Positions 43,198 to 56,000 of a DNA stretch of 64,000 nucleotides are shown here, piece after piece. A model generated the notes under the pieces. The model did no database searches. It was given only the letters and a program-made list of their open reading frames with translations, and was not told the DNA's origin. Source of the stretch: Eublepharis macularius (taxonomy: Eukaryota; Chordata; Lepidosauria; Squamata; Eublepharidae). How positions within the stretch are numbered: the first letter of the stretch is position 1; every line of letters starts with the position of its first letter. The position numbers and the translations under genes were made by a program. Location: assembly GCF_028583425.1 (NCBI RefSeq), contig NC_072807.1, forward strand, positions 34,167,001-34,231,000, written 5' to 3'.

Positions 43198-43592
43198 GGA
43201 TTACCAGCTCCAAGTTGGGAAATTCCTGGAGATTTGGGGGTGTTTGGTGCGGTTGCCAACTCCTGATTGGGAAATTCCTAGAGATTTGGAGGGTGGGATT
43301 TATGAAGGGGAGGGTACAATGCCAGAGCCAACCTTTTCAGGCGCCCTTTTCTCCAGGGGAACTGATCTCTGTGGCCTGGAGGGCAGCTGTAATTCCAGGA
43401 GCTCTCAGCCACCACCTGGAAGTTGGCGATCCTAGAGTTTGGGGAGGGGAGGGACCTCAGTGGGGTAAAATGCTCTACAGCCCACCCTCCAAAGCAGCCC
43501 TTTCCTCCAGGGGAACTGATCTCTGCGGCCTGGAGATCCATTGCAATCCTGGGAGATCTCCAGGCACCACCTGGAGGTTGGCCACCCTAAGC
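43198..43592 (+). repeat. Tandem cluster of three family-G copies
   Basis: A truncated copy at 43198-43250, a second at about 43251-43437 (ends GGAAGTTGGCGATCCTAG) and a third at about 43437-43592 (ends CACCTGGAGGTTGGCCACCC). The long frame running through them is a by-product of the repeat, not a gene. The cluster abuts the CHRNA5 CpG island. Confidence 0.75.
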
Positions 43593-43734
43593 ACCCGCGC
43601 GGCTTTTGTTCTTCTAAAGTCCAAGGAAAGTCGCCCGGACTCCCTAGGCTGGGCTGAGCAGCAGACGGGGAGCAGCCAGAAGTGGTACAGTCGTCCCCCC
43701 CGCGCAGGACTGTACCACCCCCGCCTGCCCACGT

Positions 43735-44060
43735 GCGAGGCGGGGGGCGTGTTTGTTGTGGGCGGGGCGTCCCGCCTTTCCTCCTCCCCGTGGGGGGCGT
43801 GGCCTCGGCGGCGGCCGTTGGGCGCGCGTTGCGGCTTTCCCGGCGCTGAGGCGATGGCGGGGCGAAGCCGGCGCGGTGCCCTGCTGGCCCTCCTCCGCCT
43901 GCTCCTGCTGCCCCTCGCCCCGGCAGCCGAGCCGGGCAGCCGCCGCGCCCCCTCTCCGGGTGAGTCGACACGCGTGCAGCTCTGGGGCTCGTGTGAAGGC
44001 AGGTTCAACCCGGGCACGGGCTGCGGCTCCCCTCCTTTGCCTCTCCGTGGGGGGAAAGCT
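43735..44060 (+). promoter_or_regulatory. CpG island and promoter of CHRNA5
   Basis: Abrupt rise in GC and CpG around CHRNA5 exon 1. A GC box of Sp1 type, GTGGGCGGGGCG, lies near 43757-43768, and GGGGGCGTGGCC near 43793. No TATA box is seen at a plausible distance. Beyond 44100 the DNA becomes extremely AT-rich. Confidence 0.7.
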
Positions 44061-47000
44061 TCAAAATTAGCATCAGTGATCCGTGGCTGGGCCAGTAACA
44101 CATGACTGCACTGCCCTGGAATTACTAGTACATTTTTTAATAATTATCATTAATAACTATTATTAATATCAGTGTTTGATATAAGTTATTAATAATTGTT
44201 AATAGCTATTGATTATTAATAACTGTATTGATAATTTTGGCACAGTGCAGCAATGTGTTATTGGAATGTTTGTATATACTGCACAGCAGTATAATTGTAT
44301 TAATAATCACAGCACGTTATTATTATTAATTATTATTATTATTATTATTAATACTAATTATAATTATATAATACTTGTTATTAATCACACACTGTAGTGA
44401 ATACAATTATACTGCTGTGCATACATTTGAACCATAATACTATGGAGAATTATGCTTTTATGGTTATATTAAGTCATCTTATAATAGCCTAATTATTGTC
44501 AATATATTATCAATGCTAATGATACTAAGGCTGCAATTCTAAGAACTCTTTCCTTGGAGCTGAATAAGATGGGCCATAGTTCTGGGTAGACATATTTAGG
44601 ATTGCTCCATTAGCATATTATATTTTATTAGTGACAGGATTTATAGTACTATTGCTTATTATCAATACCAATAAAACTAATACTGTTCTTTATAGTTTCC
44701 TTTATGTTAGTGTTATTAGAGGTAGCATTCCGTAATGCTGGCTGTAATCATCAATACTGATAATGCTGATGCAGCTGTATTATAGTTACACTTACGTTGA
44801 TATTATTGCTAATTATCAATTCCAATACCAATAATGCTATTACTATAACAGTAGCACTTATGCTAGTATTATTACTGATAACATTTGAAAAGGCTAGCTC
44901 TTATTATCAATACTGATATTGCTAACAGAGTTGTATTAAAGTTACACTTAGGTTAATGATATTGTTTATTATCAATTCCAGTACCAATATTGCTAGTACT
45001 ATAAAATTATAGTTGCACTTATTTTAGTATTATTACTGATAGCATTCCATAACACTGGCTTTTATCATCAGTACCGATAATGCTGATACATCTGTAGCTA
45101 CTCTTAGGTTAGTATATTAATGATCGTATTCCCTAATGCTGGTTCTTACTATAAGTGCTGACAATACTAATACAGCTATATTATAGTTACATGTATGTTA
45201 GTGTAATTAGTGATAACATTCATAATACTGACTTTTATAATCGATACTAATAATGCTAATATTAACAATAAAATCGGTTGATAGTGATGGAATTAATAAT
45301 GCTGTTTTTATTATAAAAATATTAGCACTGCCAGTAATACCAATATAGCTATAGTGCAGTTATATTAGTTAGTAAAATCAAAAAGAGTCCAGTAGCACCT
45401 TTAAGACTAACCAATTTTATTTTATTGTAGCATAAGCTTTCGAGAATCAAGTTCTCTTAGTGTTATTAGTAATAGCATTGATAATATCATTTATTAATCA
45501 ATGGTAATATAACCATAATATAATAATATTCTGTTAGAATTGTTAAGCGTTGCATTGTTGGACATTGGAGGAAAATGCATGTTGCTGTCTTGATTCTTTG
45601 AAAACATTTTTGTTTCAGTGATATAGAATTAGTGGTTTGGTGCTTAATTGGCGGGGGGGGAGGTGTTATTGTGTGCTTTTAACCTGTTTCTAAAAGCACC
45701 TTTTGAGCACGAGATCAAGTGGCACAAAAATATTTTTTAAAATCCCTTTCTTCCTAAAGGTAGGCACCATCACAGCTTCCCCCACCTCCGCCCTGCACCT
45801 GCCTAGACTTCATTTTTTTCCTGGCTGAACCTGGTGCAGTGGAGCTGTGCAGATAAGAACTGAAGACTCTTCTGTCTTACAGAAGAGATGCGGCTGGATT
45901 TTGGAGTTTTAAACAAACAGTTTTTGCTTGGAGGGGCTAATGGGAGGAATCCCCTGCAGGGATTTAAACAGATAAGGACATGTTTGTGTGGCTGTGGCAT
46001 GTTTGTTTGTTTGTTTTTGGCCTTTGGAGGATTTTGGCTGCTTCAGTCTGATTTGGAGAGTTTTGAACGTCAGTATTGCAAGGCTGGGGAGATAATGCAG
46101 TGGCGAAGATTAGCAGAATGGCTTTAGATCTTTTTTTCAACAACAAACCAAAACATATGACGAAACGGGTTTTAAGGGTCTTGCATTAAGCCGTTCTGTC
46201 GCAGTTCCGCTTTGCAAAAAGGAGAGTGAGAATGTTGTGATTGAATTTCATTTCTCTTTTTCAAATGTATCTTTTTGCTTTGATTCACTTAGGTTCGCAC
46301 CGGGAATACTGTGTCTGCCCCCGCTACTTATTCACCCATATTTTACGTTGTAACTCAACCATGCATTTTTTTTACAATTGTATTCCTTTCTCGTCACTAG
46401 AATACTCTTAGTTTTTCACAAAAGCAGTAGCTTTATAGTGAGTTTCATAAGTGGTAACACACTTTCTACAGTTTTTAGACCAAATCTGCTTTGCTTGGTA
46501 CCAAGTTAATCAACGGACAGCATTGTGTTCCACTCAAGGCAGAAATCAGCTTGCTTGCTTAAAATATGCACTATGCTGGAAGCCAGAAATACATGCCAAA
46601 GACAGCAGTATGTTCAAAAGTTTATTTATTGAATGTGTTTGTGCTGCCTGGGATCCTTGTGAAGCAAGAATGTGTATATTGAAGCCGCGATAATTTTTAA
46701 AATTGCACTCTTGCTGTACTCAGGGGTAGCGGCGGCAGCATGTAGAATATGCAAATAAAGCTGCCTTAAAAACTGGTTACGTTTCTGTCAGTGGAGAATG
46801 TCAAGTTGAATTGATGGCTTAATATTTTAATTTTTTAACTTCATTTGTACCTTGTCTTTCTCTCCAATGGGGAGCCAAAGTGGCTTAACACTGTTCTCCT
46901 TCTTTCTATACTCACAACAACCCTGAGAGGTAGGTTAAGCTGAGAGCGTGTGACTGGACCAAGTTTACACAGCAACCTTCTCTGGCAGGGAGTTGAACCT

Positions 47001-50000
47001 GGATGTAGCAAATCCTAGTCTGACACTCTAATAACCATCAATAATAAATATTACAAACTTAAGGAAATTGCAAGTGGCAGTAGTGTGACCTGGAACAAAC
47101 TAGGAATGTTTGTGTGTTTGCATTGAGTATAAACAACAGTTACTTAAATCTTTTTGGTTGCCTCGTCAGGAAGCTTGTAGAGCTGTATTTTGGTCTCAAA
47201 TCAAGGAGGCAGCTCTTTTTAACAGACTGTTGTTTAAGACCAGTTTAAAGTATGGTCTTAAACAATAAAACAATACATCTGCTTTACTGAATGGAGGATT
47301 GCTATGGCCCTCTGGACCAAGTAAAGACACGGGTCTCGTAGCTGTTCATTTGTGTATTAAATGAGTCACAGTCACTCAACTTCACATATGGTTCCCTGGG
47401 TGTAGTATTAGTTAATGCAGGAAAGACGGTGCTACCTGCTGCAGACTTCAAGATACTCATAAACTGGTTATTTTCATGGGTTACAAAAAGGTGAAAGTTG
47501 TATTTGTAGTCCCACTCACATGTTTGAGAGCAAACCTCATTGAATTCAGAAGGACTTACTTCCAAGGAAACACAGGATCAAAGTGATTCTGGAATATCTC
47601 AGTTTCATAAATTATTTGGTATGAAATCCACTTTTAAAACTGCTCGATTTGCAGGCTACAATTTTGCAGTGCAATCTTAAACAGAATTACGTCTTTTTAA
47701 TCCATGGATGTCACTGGGTTTAGGAAGGTGTAACTTTGTCGTGGGTTGTACTGCACGTCTCCTTCACACATCTGCAGATATTTTACCTTAAGCAAAGGTG
47801 TTAAGGTTATGAAAAGAGATGTATCTGCTAATAACTAACCTTATTAAAATTAGTGGGTTTTGTCTTTGTTTTGGGCTTTGCTTAATGCAGATTTTTCAGT
47901 AGATAACACATAAATCAGGAAAAGAAGTTCTTACATAACTATAGATTCCTTGGAAAGAAAAATGCTTTCTTGATTCTGTCAGGAAATTACTGTAGAAGCC
48001 AATATTGAGCTTGTACAGGGACAATTTTGTGAGAATATATTCTGATGTACTGGTAACTAGTTGTTAAAGCACAGCCCTGTTACAGACAAATGACAACCCG
48101 TGGAGCATCTCAGACCACATCTGCAGCTTGTTAGAAGCCTGAAGGCTGTGCCTGATTTGCATATTATTTACATAATTGTTAATTTGTATTCACGTCCATA
48201 AATCGTGTTAGACTAACCACACTACATACGAATATTTCATATTGATATTTTTTTCCTACCACTTTCATGGCACTGGTTTGCACGCAACCCTTTTTTGTAA
48301 CTTCTTCACGCCCTTTATTCCATCATCAGCTTCCTTGTACAGGTTAGATCCCGGCAGTTTTGTTATAAGAGTTTTACGTTTTAATATTCTTAGCAGCGAC
48401 ATGCAGGTACTTAACAGTACGCCCTAGTGAACTCAACGAGACTTCTTCCTGACGTGCATAGGATAGGGCTGTTTACCAAGAAACAGTTTGCTCTAAATTT
48501 CTGGCCCTTTTAACAGATGGCTGGAGGAATCCTCATGGGAATTCCAACTGTTGTCTGTGCGGTGACAGTGTGGTGTGTGTTATTGTGATTGCCAGTGACT
48601 TTGCCAAATAAGGCTACAACTCAAGCTATTACATTTAGCTCCATTGATGTCTACAAAATGTCAAGCACTTTCCAAATAATTTAAAAGGAAACATTGCTGT
48701 GCTCTGTTAAGCTCTTAATCCGAAGATGCCGATGCACAGAGGCCAGAGGAAGGGAAACTAATGCACAATCAATTGCCAAGTCAATTTTATTTCTTTTAAA
48801 AACAGCTGCATACTGCTTGAGTTTTCCAGTGGTTCGTTGCTAGGCTTGCAAAATCCATTCTGCGAATGTAGATTCTACTGGCAAAACGTTTATTATATAA
48901 AGTGTTCTGGTTTTGTCAAGTTTTCATTCTTTTTGAATTGCCATGATAAGTTTTTCTACATGAGCTAATAATTTTGTGCTGTCAAGAACCACGATTTCTG
49001 TGTCGTCTGCTGCTTGTAGCTTTCTCAAGTTCTGTCACATCAGTTTTGCACTGCATGTTCAAAACCTGTATGCAGCGATGTATATTAAGAACCTTGCAGT
49101 TACGCTACTGAAAGTGATACTTGGCAAGTGATAGTTTTTAGCTGTAGTACCAGAGCAAGAAAACGCCACGGAGAGTGCCGAACGCAAGACACTTAGGCCG
49201 CCTTGGTTTTATTTGAGGTGCAGCAGCTCAGAATGGACTTGACTTGTTTTTCTGCACAGGATGTTTCTGTAATAATTTTGGTGGTGGTACTTTGTTTACA
49301 GTGTCTTTTGTGCTATATCTTGTCTCTTAATACTGGAGCTGAGGTTGGCTGGGATGGAAAGGACAGACAAAGAACCTTCATATTTACTAGTTCATGTAGA
49401 GCCAGTGTGTCCCAGGGTCTTGAGTTTCGATGCAGGGAAAGTCCATTCGAATCCTTTCTGAGCCTCGATACTCTCTGGATGGCTTTGGGAAAGTCATGCG
49501 CACATGTAGTCTTGCTGTACCAATGTTGTGGACAATACACTGGAAAGGAAAGATATCTTTCTTGAAGGTCAAAATCAGGTGTTAAATCATGGACCTGAAT
49601 AGTCACACCGGAGCATTACAGGAGGACACAGCAAAGCGAATGTTTCTGTAAATAGCCTAAAGTTGTTACGACTTGATGGAGTTTGTACCAAAGTTTACAG
49701 CAAAGCTAATCTTTAATGGAAGCTATCAAATATAAAAAGCAATGGTGCAACACAATATTTTCTGGTACATTTTTCCAGTGCATTTTTTTCAAATCATGCA
49801 TAAAGCAGACTGTCACGTTTCGCAGAAGGCAACCTCTAGCATATAGATGCATTGGGTGCTTATTTTGTCTGTATAGAGCACATCTCCTAAATAAGGTTAG
49901 GACAGTGAAGAGTAGAAAGTTTGACTGAATGGCAAGGGGAATCTTAGGCTCTGGGTCCAGCACCCCTCTCTGTCTTCTCGCTTCATGCTCCCCCACTTAA

Positions 50001-53000
50001 CTTAGCAGTCTACATTATCTTCTTGCTGCTTTCATTTGCATTATCATAGCTGGGATGAGAGAGAGCACAGCTGAATACGGAGGCAGCCAGCCATCTGCCG
50101 GGTGCCCTTCTTGCAGGTTGTTTGGCAGCCCCTCCAGGGTTAGCAGCTGGAACCGGTGTTCTATTTGTGAAGTAAGCGTGTAAGTTGAATGGAAGCACTT
50201 TGAGGTGTAGAATCCCAGGGCATCGTCCTAAGCACAATGCTGCCAGGTCTGGTACATCTGACAAGCAAATGTGCAGAAGAGAAAGCTGCAGGCCTTAACT
50301 TTCTACCAACCCTGTTTTGCTCTAGGCAAACTTCAGTAGACAAATCTGTCAGTTTGATAAGTGCAGTTCCTTTGTCTATTTGGTGCTTTCTTTTCTTTCA
50401 CCTCTATTGCGGTAAATTTTTAGTTACAAGAAAGCGGGGGAGAGGATATGTAGGCGGCAGTGTGTGTGCTTTTGTAAGACTATATTGAAGCTCTTTTACC
50501 TTTTGTGCAGGTACAGCGGAGCCTTCCTTTATTGCGAAAAGTGAAGACCGTTTGTTCAAGCACTTATTTGAAGACTATGAAAGATGGGTCCGCCCCGTGG
50601 AACGCTTGAACGATACCATCAAAGTGAAGTTTGGCCTTGCCATTTCCCAGCTGGTGGATGTGGTATGTTAGAAAATTCTGCTGGTGCTATACTGTTAATT
50701 AAGAAACGCAGGAATTTCAGTGCAAAATACATTGATTCTTGGAGACAAGTGGTCTTACGAACACGACTAGCCTTGGCTTCCATCCCCAGACAGAGTATAC
50801 TAGGGCTTAATAACCCTGCAGAAATTTCTCACGTTTGTATGGACGCCTACATCCATGTGTGGAGAAAGTTAATAAGTGTGTTGTACTTAATAGTTGTGAT
50901 AATGGGCAGTCTGCATTTTTGCAGTTCAGCTGAGACTTTTTCCACCTATTCTTAATACAGATGGGGCTGTTCTCCTCTCCCACTCCAGTAGCAGTATAGA
51001 GGATATGCAAGGAATGCATGTGTAAATGCCATTGTTCATACTTACAGGGGTGAGTTGGGGGAAAACGCAGTATGCAATTGGGTCAGGTAGCAATTTTCCT
51101 GAGGCCAGGTTTGTTTGGGATCCTGACAGTGGGCATGGAGTCAGGTCACTGGGTGTGTGTAGGGGGGGAGGTATTTGTGAATTTCCTGCATTGTGCAGGG
51201 GGTTGGACTAGGTGACCCTAGAAGTCCCTTCCAACCCTGTGATTCTATGATTCTGTCTATAACTTAGCACCTCCTGTTATAGTGCATCGCTCAAACAGAC
51301 AAGGTGAAGATCTCATTCTATCCATAAAATGCAAATTGCAAGCTCATGTAGCCTCAATTTGCCTTGTCCCCAGACGAGAAAGATTAACCTTTCAACTTCT
51401 ACTCAGTTTTGCTGTTCGAATTAACATTTTAAAGGGGACAAATGTGATTTAAAGGTTACGTCTTTTCTCTTTTACAAGGAGCCTAGTTCCAAATAGCGAT
51501 ACAGCGTACAGGTTGAAGAGTTAATAGATTTGCAGGTCAGTATTAGATTGCTGGCTCCAGTTGATAACTATAGAATATACGGCACGTGCTTGTCTTGAAA
51601 TGTGAAATGCTTGTGAAATCTTTTTTTAAAAATAGGATGAGAAAAACCAGCTGATGACGACAAATGTTTGGCTGAAGCAGGTGAGTGTGGTATGCTGTGG
51701 AAATGTTTATCGTAACTGTTCATGATGTTTGGGGCGATGCTGAATCTTATCCCTGGATCGGATCACTGAGATACAAACTCTCTGTTACGAGTGTCCAATC
51801 TTGCTACCTTACAAGAGTCGCAAATCAGGCATTGCAGCCAATTAAAAGGCAAATTAGCTTCTAAAAAATGCTTGCTTGTGTGCTTAACTTGCTTGAAAAG
51901 ACTTTTATTTGCATGCTGTAAAACATCCCCAGAGAGAAATCCTGCTTCGCATAGTTAACAAGAAGAAAAACAGGGAGAAAAATGCTTTGTTATTTTTGTA
52001 CTGGAAGAAATGATGCCTAATTCTGTTGATGTAATTTGTAGCAATTTCCTGTTCTGTTTCCTTTGGTTTTTCAAAATTTATCTGAAACAACTGAGAGTGT
52101 GTCCCATTGTGATTGTATCTAGGGGTTTTATGTGTATTGGTGGTGACTAAGAAAAATGACTATTGCAGTCAGTAAATGTAATTTTTAAAAAGTGTTGAGT
52201 CTCAGATGTTGCATTATGTACTGCCTGTTTCAGATTAATCATCATCAACTTTACTGCGTTGGTCCAAAGCCTTAGCAAACAACATTAAAAGAAAACAGAC
52301 AGTCCAAATAATCACAGTAAGAATTAAAACCCATAAAATATCAATTAAAATAAAAAACGTAATAAATGTTTGATATCAAGACCGTTAGTAACAAGAAGAA
52401 AACATACAAAATTAATAACTTGCTGTCCTATTGTGATACATCACAAATTGTCGCAGCAGACTTATGGCGACACCAAGGAGCTTTCAAGACAAAATAGACT
52501 GAGTTACTTTTTAAAAACATTTCTCGTTTCTCTTTATAGGAGTGGGTTGATGTGAAACTGAAATGGGACCCTAAAGACTATGCAGGAATAACATCTATCC
52601 GTGTCCCTTCGGAGTCTATATGGATTCCAGATATAGTTTTATATGACAAGTAAGCATTTCTTGTTTTACTATATAATCATTATGGACATGCCAAAGGCTT
52701 GTGACATCACATCAGAGAATTTTAATGAAAGGAGCTTTATTCTTACACTGCTAGAGTAAAGAACCTTGGTATAAGGTTCATTTAAACAAAAAAGTAATAC
52801 TCATCCTCAGAAGATATTCCATCATTTTAAACTATTTGCAGATGAATGTATAAAAGTAACAAGTTTGTTGTTGTATATATCAAGCAGTGCAACAGACCTT
52901 CCTGTAGAACATCACCCGAGTGATTTGTTCCATATTTTTGAGTGGCACATCACGTGGGGTAGGGTGTCCCTTTGTGTTTTCCCTTTCTTTCTCTACAGCT

Positions 53001-56000
53001 CAAAGATTATAGGATTTCAATTCATCTCTAATTTACCAAAGAGGAAATAATTTTGCATGAGCAAAATTGAAATGCAGTAAGAGCCAACAGATTTGTGTTA
53101 CGGTTAGGAAGGGAGGAAGAGTGACTTTCCTTGCTGGGAACTCCCTTAGACCAAGTTTTCCCTGGAAAGCACTCGCGTATCTATCTCCTGAGAACATCTA
53201 GACTGACCTGATGAAAACGTGAGAGAAGAAAAATAGTTCCTGTTACTGTTCTGCTAATGCTTTCTCAGGATATGACACAAGAGTTCTTGCACTGGTATAG
53301 TAGGTAGGTTCTCTAGATGATCTCTGTGCTTCCACTTTCACAAAGGGCCACAGGATTTTCTGTGTCTGTCGAAGAACATATTAAGGTTTATCTTCATTTT
53401 TCTTACATAAAATTTCCACAGAAAGGTCAATAGTAGTTTGCACAAGGGCGCTTTTTGATCCAACCCACTGAAATCTGAGCAAAATGGAAGCAGTACTGCT
53501 AGTGCAAGCCTGGGATGTATTTAATCCTTGCAACAGAAGATGGTGTCCCAAATGCACATTCTGGGTACAATTGCATTTGCAAGCCTTGCAGCTGTATCAT
53601 GTTGGTGGTTGCTTTGTAGTTTTATGATGAATCAAACTGAAGACCACTGGCCCAAGCAATGTTAACTCAGTTTCAAAATTCTGTGTCACCTATTCATTCA
53701 TTCAGTTATTTATTTTAAACATTTTAATTCCATCATTCCACACAGTTTAGGATTCCCAAGACAGAAAACAATCAAAAACATTAAAACAAGCTTTTGAAAT
53801 GTATAGTATAAAAACAATTAAAAACAGCAAATAAACACAATGTAAGAACAATTAAAACACATGCAGAGGATGGAGTATGTGTTGAAACCTAACAGTGCAT
53901 ATGATTAGCTTGCAAGTTAAGAGTGCCACAAATGTTGGGAAGCAACTGTGTAAAGTGGAAGCTTTTCCTGTAGAATAGATCCATTTCAGCATGTTACATA
54001 TTTCATACTATTTGCATAATTTTTTTTCCAGTGCAGATGGTCGTTTCGAAGGCACATCGACCAAGACTGTAGTGAAACACGATGGCACTATTGCTTGGAC
54101 TCCACCTGCAAATTACAAAAGCTCCTGTACCATCGACGTCACTTATTTTCCATTTGACCTTCAAAACTGCTCCATGAAATTTGGCTCCTGGACGTACGAT
54201 GGCTCACAAGTGGATATCATACTAGTGGATGATGAAGTTGACAAGAGAGACTTCTTTGATAATGGAGAATGGGAAATAGTAACTGCGACTGGGGTCAGAA
54301 GGAACAGGACGGACGGGTGTTGCTGGTACCCATTTATCACATACTCATTTATCATCAGACGCTTGCCTCTTTTTTATACCCTATTCCTCATTATTCCCTG
54401 TATAGGGTTGTCTTTCTTAACTATCCTCGTCTTCTACCTTCCATCTTACGAAGGCGAGAAAATTTCTCTGTGCACTTCAGTGCTGGTGTCCTTGACAGTC
54501 TTTCTTCTTGTTATCGAAGAGATCATACCGTCATCATCTAAAGTTATTCCACTTATCGGCGAGTATTTGGTGTTCACAATGATTTTTGTGACTTTATCCA
54601 TCGTGATCACTGTATTCGCTATTAACGTTCACCACCGATCCTCGTCTACACACACTGCAATGGCGCCTTGGGTCCGCAAAATATTTCTTCATCAACTCCC
54701 CAAACTGCTTTGTATGAGAAGCCACATAGATCGGTATTGTACTCCGAAAGAGGAAACCGATAATCCCGATGGATCAGAGGCCTCGAGGAATACCTTGGAA
54801 GCAGCCTTAAATTCTATCCGCTACATTACGAGGCACATTGTCAAGGAGAATGAAGTACATGAGGTGTGTGCAATGAGTCACGATGCGGTCATCGGATGAG
54901 GTCAGAAGTTTGAAAGAGAAGCACATAAAGTTGCTTGGATCATAGGTGCTAAAATATGCTCCTTTTTGGCAACTTAATCTCAAGGATAATTAATCTTCCC
55001 CTGCCTCCCCATACTGTAACTGGTCCTCAGAATAATGGTGCTTGCATTATGGAAAGCGCAAAACTAGGACTCTTTTTCTGCTTTTTATTTCCACTGCTGG
55101 CATCTTTTGGATTGGGAGAATCTGTTACTGCAGAGGAGAGGATGTGTGTTCATTCTACAATACCACTGAGGAGCTAATTCCTGCCTGCATCTATTCATAG
55201 GGCATCCAAACAACACGTCCAACATTAGAAGTAGAACATAAGACTGCTCCAATTCAGTTTGAGAATCAGGCTGTAACATGTGATGCTCCATCGTATAAAT
55301 GATTCACGTGTCAAACAGCAGTCTAATTTGGAGGGGGGGATCACTTTACAGTGCTTGCATTTATAAGACAGGCTAGTGTGTTTGACCAAGTAAATCAAGA
55401 AACATTTCGATTGTTATTTTAACTAGGCCAGTTACGTTGGTGGGAGAAATCAGGAAGCTTTTGAGTTTACAGAAAGGGAAGAAAACTGGGGACTCATTCT
55501 GTGCAATTTAAAAGCTCAGTTGGCCTGTTACTCTGGAGCCTGAACATTTAGTTCATGAGAAATATATTAAATAATGCGGCTGTGGCATCTGTAAGATCAT
55601 CTAGCATTTGTGTTCTTTCTTAAAGCAAGAACAGAAATATATCTGGCATTTTTTGAGGCTTCCTTAATGATGTTTTAAATATATTTGATGGGTGATAACT
55701 TACTTCATTTATACTCTGGTTTTCTCACCAGTATGGGGGATCCAAAGCTTCTTACAGCTTTGCCTCCATTTTATCCTGGCAATAATCTTGCGAAGTAAGT
55801 TAGGCTGAGAGTGTGATACCTAGCAAGCTTCCATAGAGCAGTGGGGATTCAAACCTGGGTTTCCCTGATCCTAGTCTGACATTCTAACCACCATGACATC
55901 CCTCATACAAGAGATTTAGCATCTTTTTTAAAAAAGCAAATTTCTGTTTCCTAAGTCGTCAGTGGCAGTTGAAGGCTTCCACGTGGAGCTTTCCCTCCAG

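Noticed and set aside
43215-44105. Long open frame of 296 codons
   Set aside because: It runs through three family-G repeat copies, the CpG island, CHRNA5 exon 1 and into intron 1. GC-rich sequence lacks stops by chance; only 43854-43959 is real coding sequence, in its own frame.
44110-45540. CRISPR-like spaced repeats
   Set aside because: The units are diverged and contiguous, with no constant repeat separated by unique spacers, and this is a vertebrate genome. It is a degenerate AT-rich satellite.
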